NCBI GenBank assembly: GCA_018061585.1
Contig: JAGOTU010000034.1
Span: forward strand, 1-8,602
DNA from: Minisyncoccota bacterium
GTDB lineage: Bacteria; Patescibacteriota; Minisyncoccia; Phycocordibacterales; UBA2100
DNA: 8,602 nt
Direction: 5' to 3'
Below, piece by piece: positions 6,141-8,602 of this stretch (position 1 is its first letter; each line of letters starts with the position of its first letter). The notes under the pieces were generated by a model that was not told the DNA's origin, made no database searches, and was given only the letters and a program-made list of their open reading frames with translations. The translations under genes were made by a program, and so were the position numbers.

Positions 6141-6237
6141 CCTAAAACAGCAGTCATCAGCTGTCCATCCGAGATATTTTTTGGATTAGCCGATATATCA
6201 AGCAATATAAGCCGAGCTCGGATGCCGAGATTTGGCT

Positions 6238-8602
6238 CTATTCCTTGATACGCCACTCGCCGGAAGCAATGAGCGGCTCCGCCTTCTTATACTTCATCTC
6301 CCGCTCCTCTACCCCGTTTGTGATGGTTACCTTGTCGTTTCGCTCGTATTCACGCTTTTGAACGGGTGACGAAACCGCAGTAATCGACTGAGCAGCCTTG
6401 TGGATAACCCGTGCTGCCGCGACCGGATTTTGCACCGACTCACTGATCGAAACGAGGTTCGCGACCACCCCTTCCACTTGCGAGCGGTACGACTCTTCCA
6501 TGCTCTGGAACAGTTTAAGACCCTCGCGCTTGTACTCGACGAGCGGATCACGCTGCCCGTATGCACGTAAGTTCACACTGCTTCGCAGGTACTCCATTGC
6601 CTCCAGATGTTCCACCCACAGAAAGTCGATACCCTGCAAAAGCATGCGGCGAACGTTCGGGTAATAGGCATCACCCGACATCGACTTGCGCTCCTCTATT
6701 GCGCGCATCTTTGCTTCGTCGCCGGCGACCGCGAGCATGAGCTCCGCATCGACCGCTTCGTTATCTCCGGTCAATAATTCGCGACGTCGCAGATACACAC
6801 TCTGTCGTTGGATGTTGAGAATATCGTCATATGCGAGCACATGCTTACGCGCATCAAAGTTCAACTCCTCGATCCGAGACTGCGCCTTTTCGAGCGAGCG
6901 CGTGATCATGGAATTGTAGATGGGTTCGTCTTCGGGGATCTTGAACGTGCCCATGACACGCTTGATCATGTCGGATGCGAATACCTTCATAAGAGAGTCT
7001 TCGAGTGATACGAAGAACTGAGTGGTGCCCGGATCTCCCTGTCGCCCGGCGCGCCCTCGAAGCTGGTTATCGATGCGGCGGGCTTCGTGTCGCTCGGTGC
7101 CAAGCACGAACAAGCCGCCTGCTTTTTTGGCAGCCTCGAACATTTCTGCCCCGCCGGGGTTTCCGCCGAGTTTGATGTCGACACCGCGACCCGCCATGTT
7201 GGTGGCGATCGTCACACCACCGACCCGACCGGCCTGTGCGATGATCTCGCCTTCGCGCTCATGATTCTTGGCGTTCAATATTTCGTGCGGTATCCCCTCC
7301 TGCTTGAAGTAGGCACTCAAGAGTTCGTTCTTTTCGACGGAGGCAGTGCCCACGAGGACCGGCTGTCCTGACTCGTGCAGTTCGCGCACGCGTCGCGCGA
7401 TCGCCTTGAACTTACCCTGTTCGGTCTGGAAGATCAGGTCGTCAAGATCGATACGCTGCGCAGGACGGTTGGTCGGAACAGCGACCGTATTGAGTCCGTA
7501 CACTTTGTAGAATTCTTCTGACGACGTGGCGGCCGTTCCTGTCATGCCGGCAAGCTTTTCGTAGAGGCGGAAATAGTTCTGGAATGTGATCGATGCGAAC
7601 GTGCGGGATTCCGCCTGGATGGGTACACCCTCCTTGGATTCGATCGCCTGGTGCAATCCATCGCTCCAGCGTCGCCCCGGCTGCATGCGCCCGGTGAATT
7701 CGTCGACGATCATGACGGTGCCATCGCGCACGACGTAGTCCTTGTCACGTTCATAGAGCGCACGTGCGCGTACGGCGGTCTCGAGGTGGTGTACGAATTT
7801 GATGCCGGCATCCGTATATATATTCTCTATACCGAGCACCTTTTCCGCCTTCTCGATCCCCTGGTCCGACAGCTGGATCTGCTTGTGCTTGAGGTCGAGC
7901 GTGTAGTCCTCTTCGGGAATGAGTGCGCGCGCGATCTCGGTGAATTTGCCGTAAAGCGCTTCGGCGTCGCCCACCGGAGCAGAGATGATGAGTGGTGTGC
8001 GCGCCTCGTCGATCAGGATCGAGTCGATCTCGTCGACGATCGCAAAATTGTATCCGCCTTCGCGCGGGATACGCTGACGAAGGTTCTGCGATTCGTACTC
8101 AAGGTTGTCGCGAAGGTAATCAAAACCGAACTCGTTGTTGGTGCCGTACGTGATGTCGGCTGCGTAGGCCTCGCGACGCGTGACAGGACGAAGGTAGTCC
8201 TTTTCTACCTTGAAGCTGTCCTCGGCGTGGTCTGCGGAGTCAGCGCCAAGCGATTCGGCATACGACGTGTCGTAGCGAAATGACGCCTCGTGATTGATGA
8301 TGCCGACCGAAAGGCCGAGCGCATCGTAGATCTGACCCATCCATGCACCGTCGCGGCGGGACAGGTAATCGTTGACCGTGATCACATGTACTCCCTTACC
8401 GGTAAGTGCATTGAGGTATGCAGGCAGCGTTGCAACCAAGGTCTTACCTTCGCCGGTGCGCATTTCTGCGATGTCGCCGTTGTGGAGGATCATGCCTCCG
8501 ATCAGCTGTACGTCGAAGTGACGCTGATCAAGCACTCGGCGCGAGGTCTCGCGAACCACCGCAAACGCTTCGGGCGCGAGCGCATCCAACGTTTCGCCCT
8601 TT
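6238..8602 (-). CDS. secA: Preprotein translocase ATPase SecA (N-terminus outside window)
   Basis: SecA is the ATP-driven motor that pushes unfolded preproteins through SecYEG. About 787 residues are visible; the frame enters at the edge as KGETLDALAPEAF, so roughly the first 50-60 residues are missing. Counting from the Leu codon at 8589: Walker A MRTGEGKT (43-50), Walker B region VDEIDS (185-190, DEID where DEAD/DEVD is common), LIDEARTP (192-199), NBD2 with GTAATSSEEF (351-360), TNMAGRGVDIKLGG (463-476) and QLRGRAGRQGDPG (509-521), then the scaffold motif HLEAMEYLRSSVNLRAYGQRDP (661-682). Between HEASF and RREAYAADITYGTNNE lies an acidic/aromatic insertion of about 30 residues absent from E. 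coli SecA. The helical wing before FLWVEHLEAM is much shorter than in E. coli. The protein ends KKAEPLIASGEWRIKE with no CxCxSGKKYKxCHG zinc tail. These traits fit CPR SecA as I recall it. Confidence 0.97.
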   Translation of the reverse strand, partial: KGETLDALAPEAFAVVRETSRRVLDQRHFDVQLIGGMILHNGDIAEMRTGEGKTLVATLPAYLNALTGKGVHVITVNDYLSRRDGAWMGQIYDALGLSVGIINHEASFRYDTSYAESLGADSADHAEDSFKVEKDYLRPVTRREAYAADITYGTNNEFGFDYLRDNLEYESQNLRQRIPREGGYNFAIVDEIDSILIDEARTPLIISAPVGDAEALYGKFTEIARALIPEEDYTLDLKHKQIQLSDQGIEKAEKVLGIENIYTDAGIKFVHHLETAVRARALYERDKDYVVRDGTVMIVDEFTGRMQPGRRWSDGLHQAIESKEGVPIQAESRTFASITFQNYFRLYEKLAGMTGTAATSSEEFYKVYGLNTVAVPTNRPAQRIDLDDLIFQTEQGKFKAIARRVRELHESGQPVLVGTASVEKNELLSAYFKQEGIPHEILNAKNHEREGEIIAQAGRVGGVTIATNMAGRGVDIKLGGNPGGAEMFEAAKKAGGLFVLGTERHEARRIDNQLRGRAGRQGDPGTTQFFVSLEDSLMKVFASDMIKRVMGTFKIPEDEPIYNSMITRSLEKAQSRIEELNFDARKHVLAYDDILNIQRQSVYLRRRELLTGDNEAVDAELMLAVAGDEAKMRAIEERKSMSGDAYYPNVRRMLLQGIDFLWVEHLEAMEYLRSSVNLRAYGQRDPLVEYKREGLKLFQSMEESYRSQVEGVVANLVSISESVQNPVAAARVIHKAAQSITAVSSPVQKREYERNDKVTITNGVEEREMKYKKAEPLIASGEWRIKE

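Noticed and set aside
7651..8283. 210-codon plus-strand frame
   Set aside because: It lies wholly antisense to the conserved ATPase domains of secA.

Overview
All four protein genes lie on the minus strand. In transcription order (right to left) they are secA (5' end outside the window), gatB, a small membrane-anchored helix-turn-helix protein, and the start of a very large repetitive surface protein (3' end outside the window). The window looks like a Patescibacteria/CPR genome of the Parcubacteria (Paceibacterota) type. The reasons are the compact SecA with no zinc-binding tail and an insertion in its first nucleotide-binding domain, the N-terminal excisionase-like 'GYxxDYIGQL...GxxWYV' domains joined to a transmembrane helix, and the giant 'FSTTS' repeat protein. 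This assignment rests on family memory, not on a search. The standard bacterial code fits: the visible stops are TAA and TAG, and no reading frame needs TGA as a sense codon.

Region by region: 8602-6238 is secA, followed by a strong intrinsic terminator at 6140-6105. gatB runs 5976-4546. After a 68-bp gap, the 313-residue HTH/membrane protein runs 4477-3536, with a candidate -10 element so close to its start that the mRNA may be leaderless. A second intrinsic terminator lies at 3428-3405. The gene-free stretch 3535-2919 is rich in inverted repeats and holds three copies of the 10-mer ATTTCGGACA. The surface-protein gene starts at 2918 and stays open to the window edge (972 residues visible).

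secA and gatB are housekeeping genes for protein export and tRNA-dependent Gln/Asn formation. The left half is the unusual part. Two neighbouring genes encode proteins with the same layout: one or two predicted DNA-binding domains in the cytoplasm, a linker, one membrane helix, and an exported C-terminus. In the second protein the exported part is a coiled-coil, beta-rich, tail-fibre-like stalk ending in a long FSTTS repeat array. The shared domain, and a repeated motif near both starts, raise the possibility that the two proteins are linked by regulation or assembly. That link is inference.
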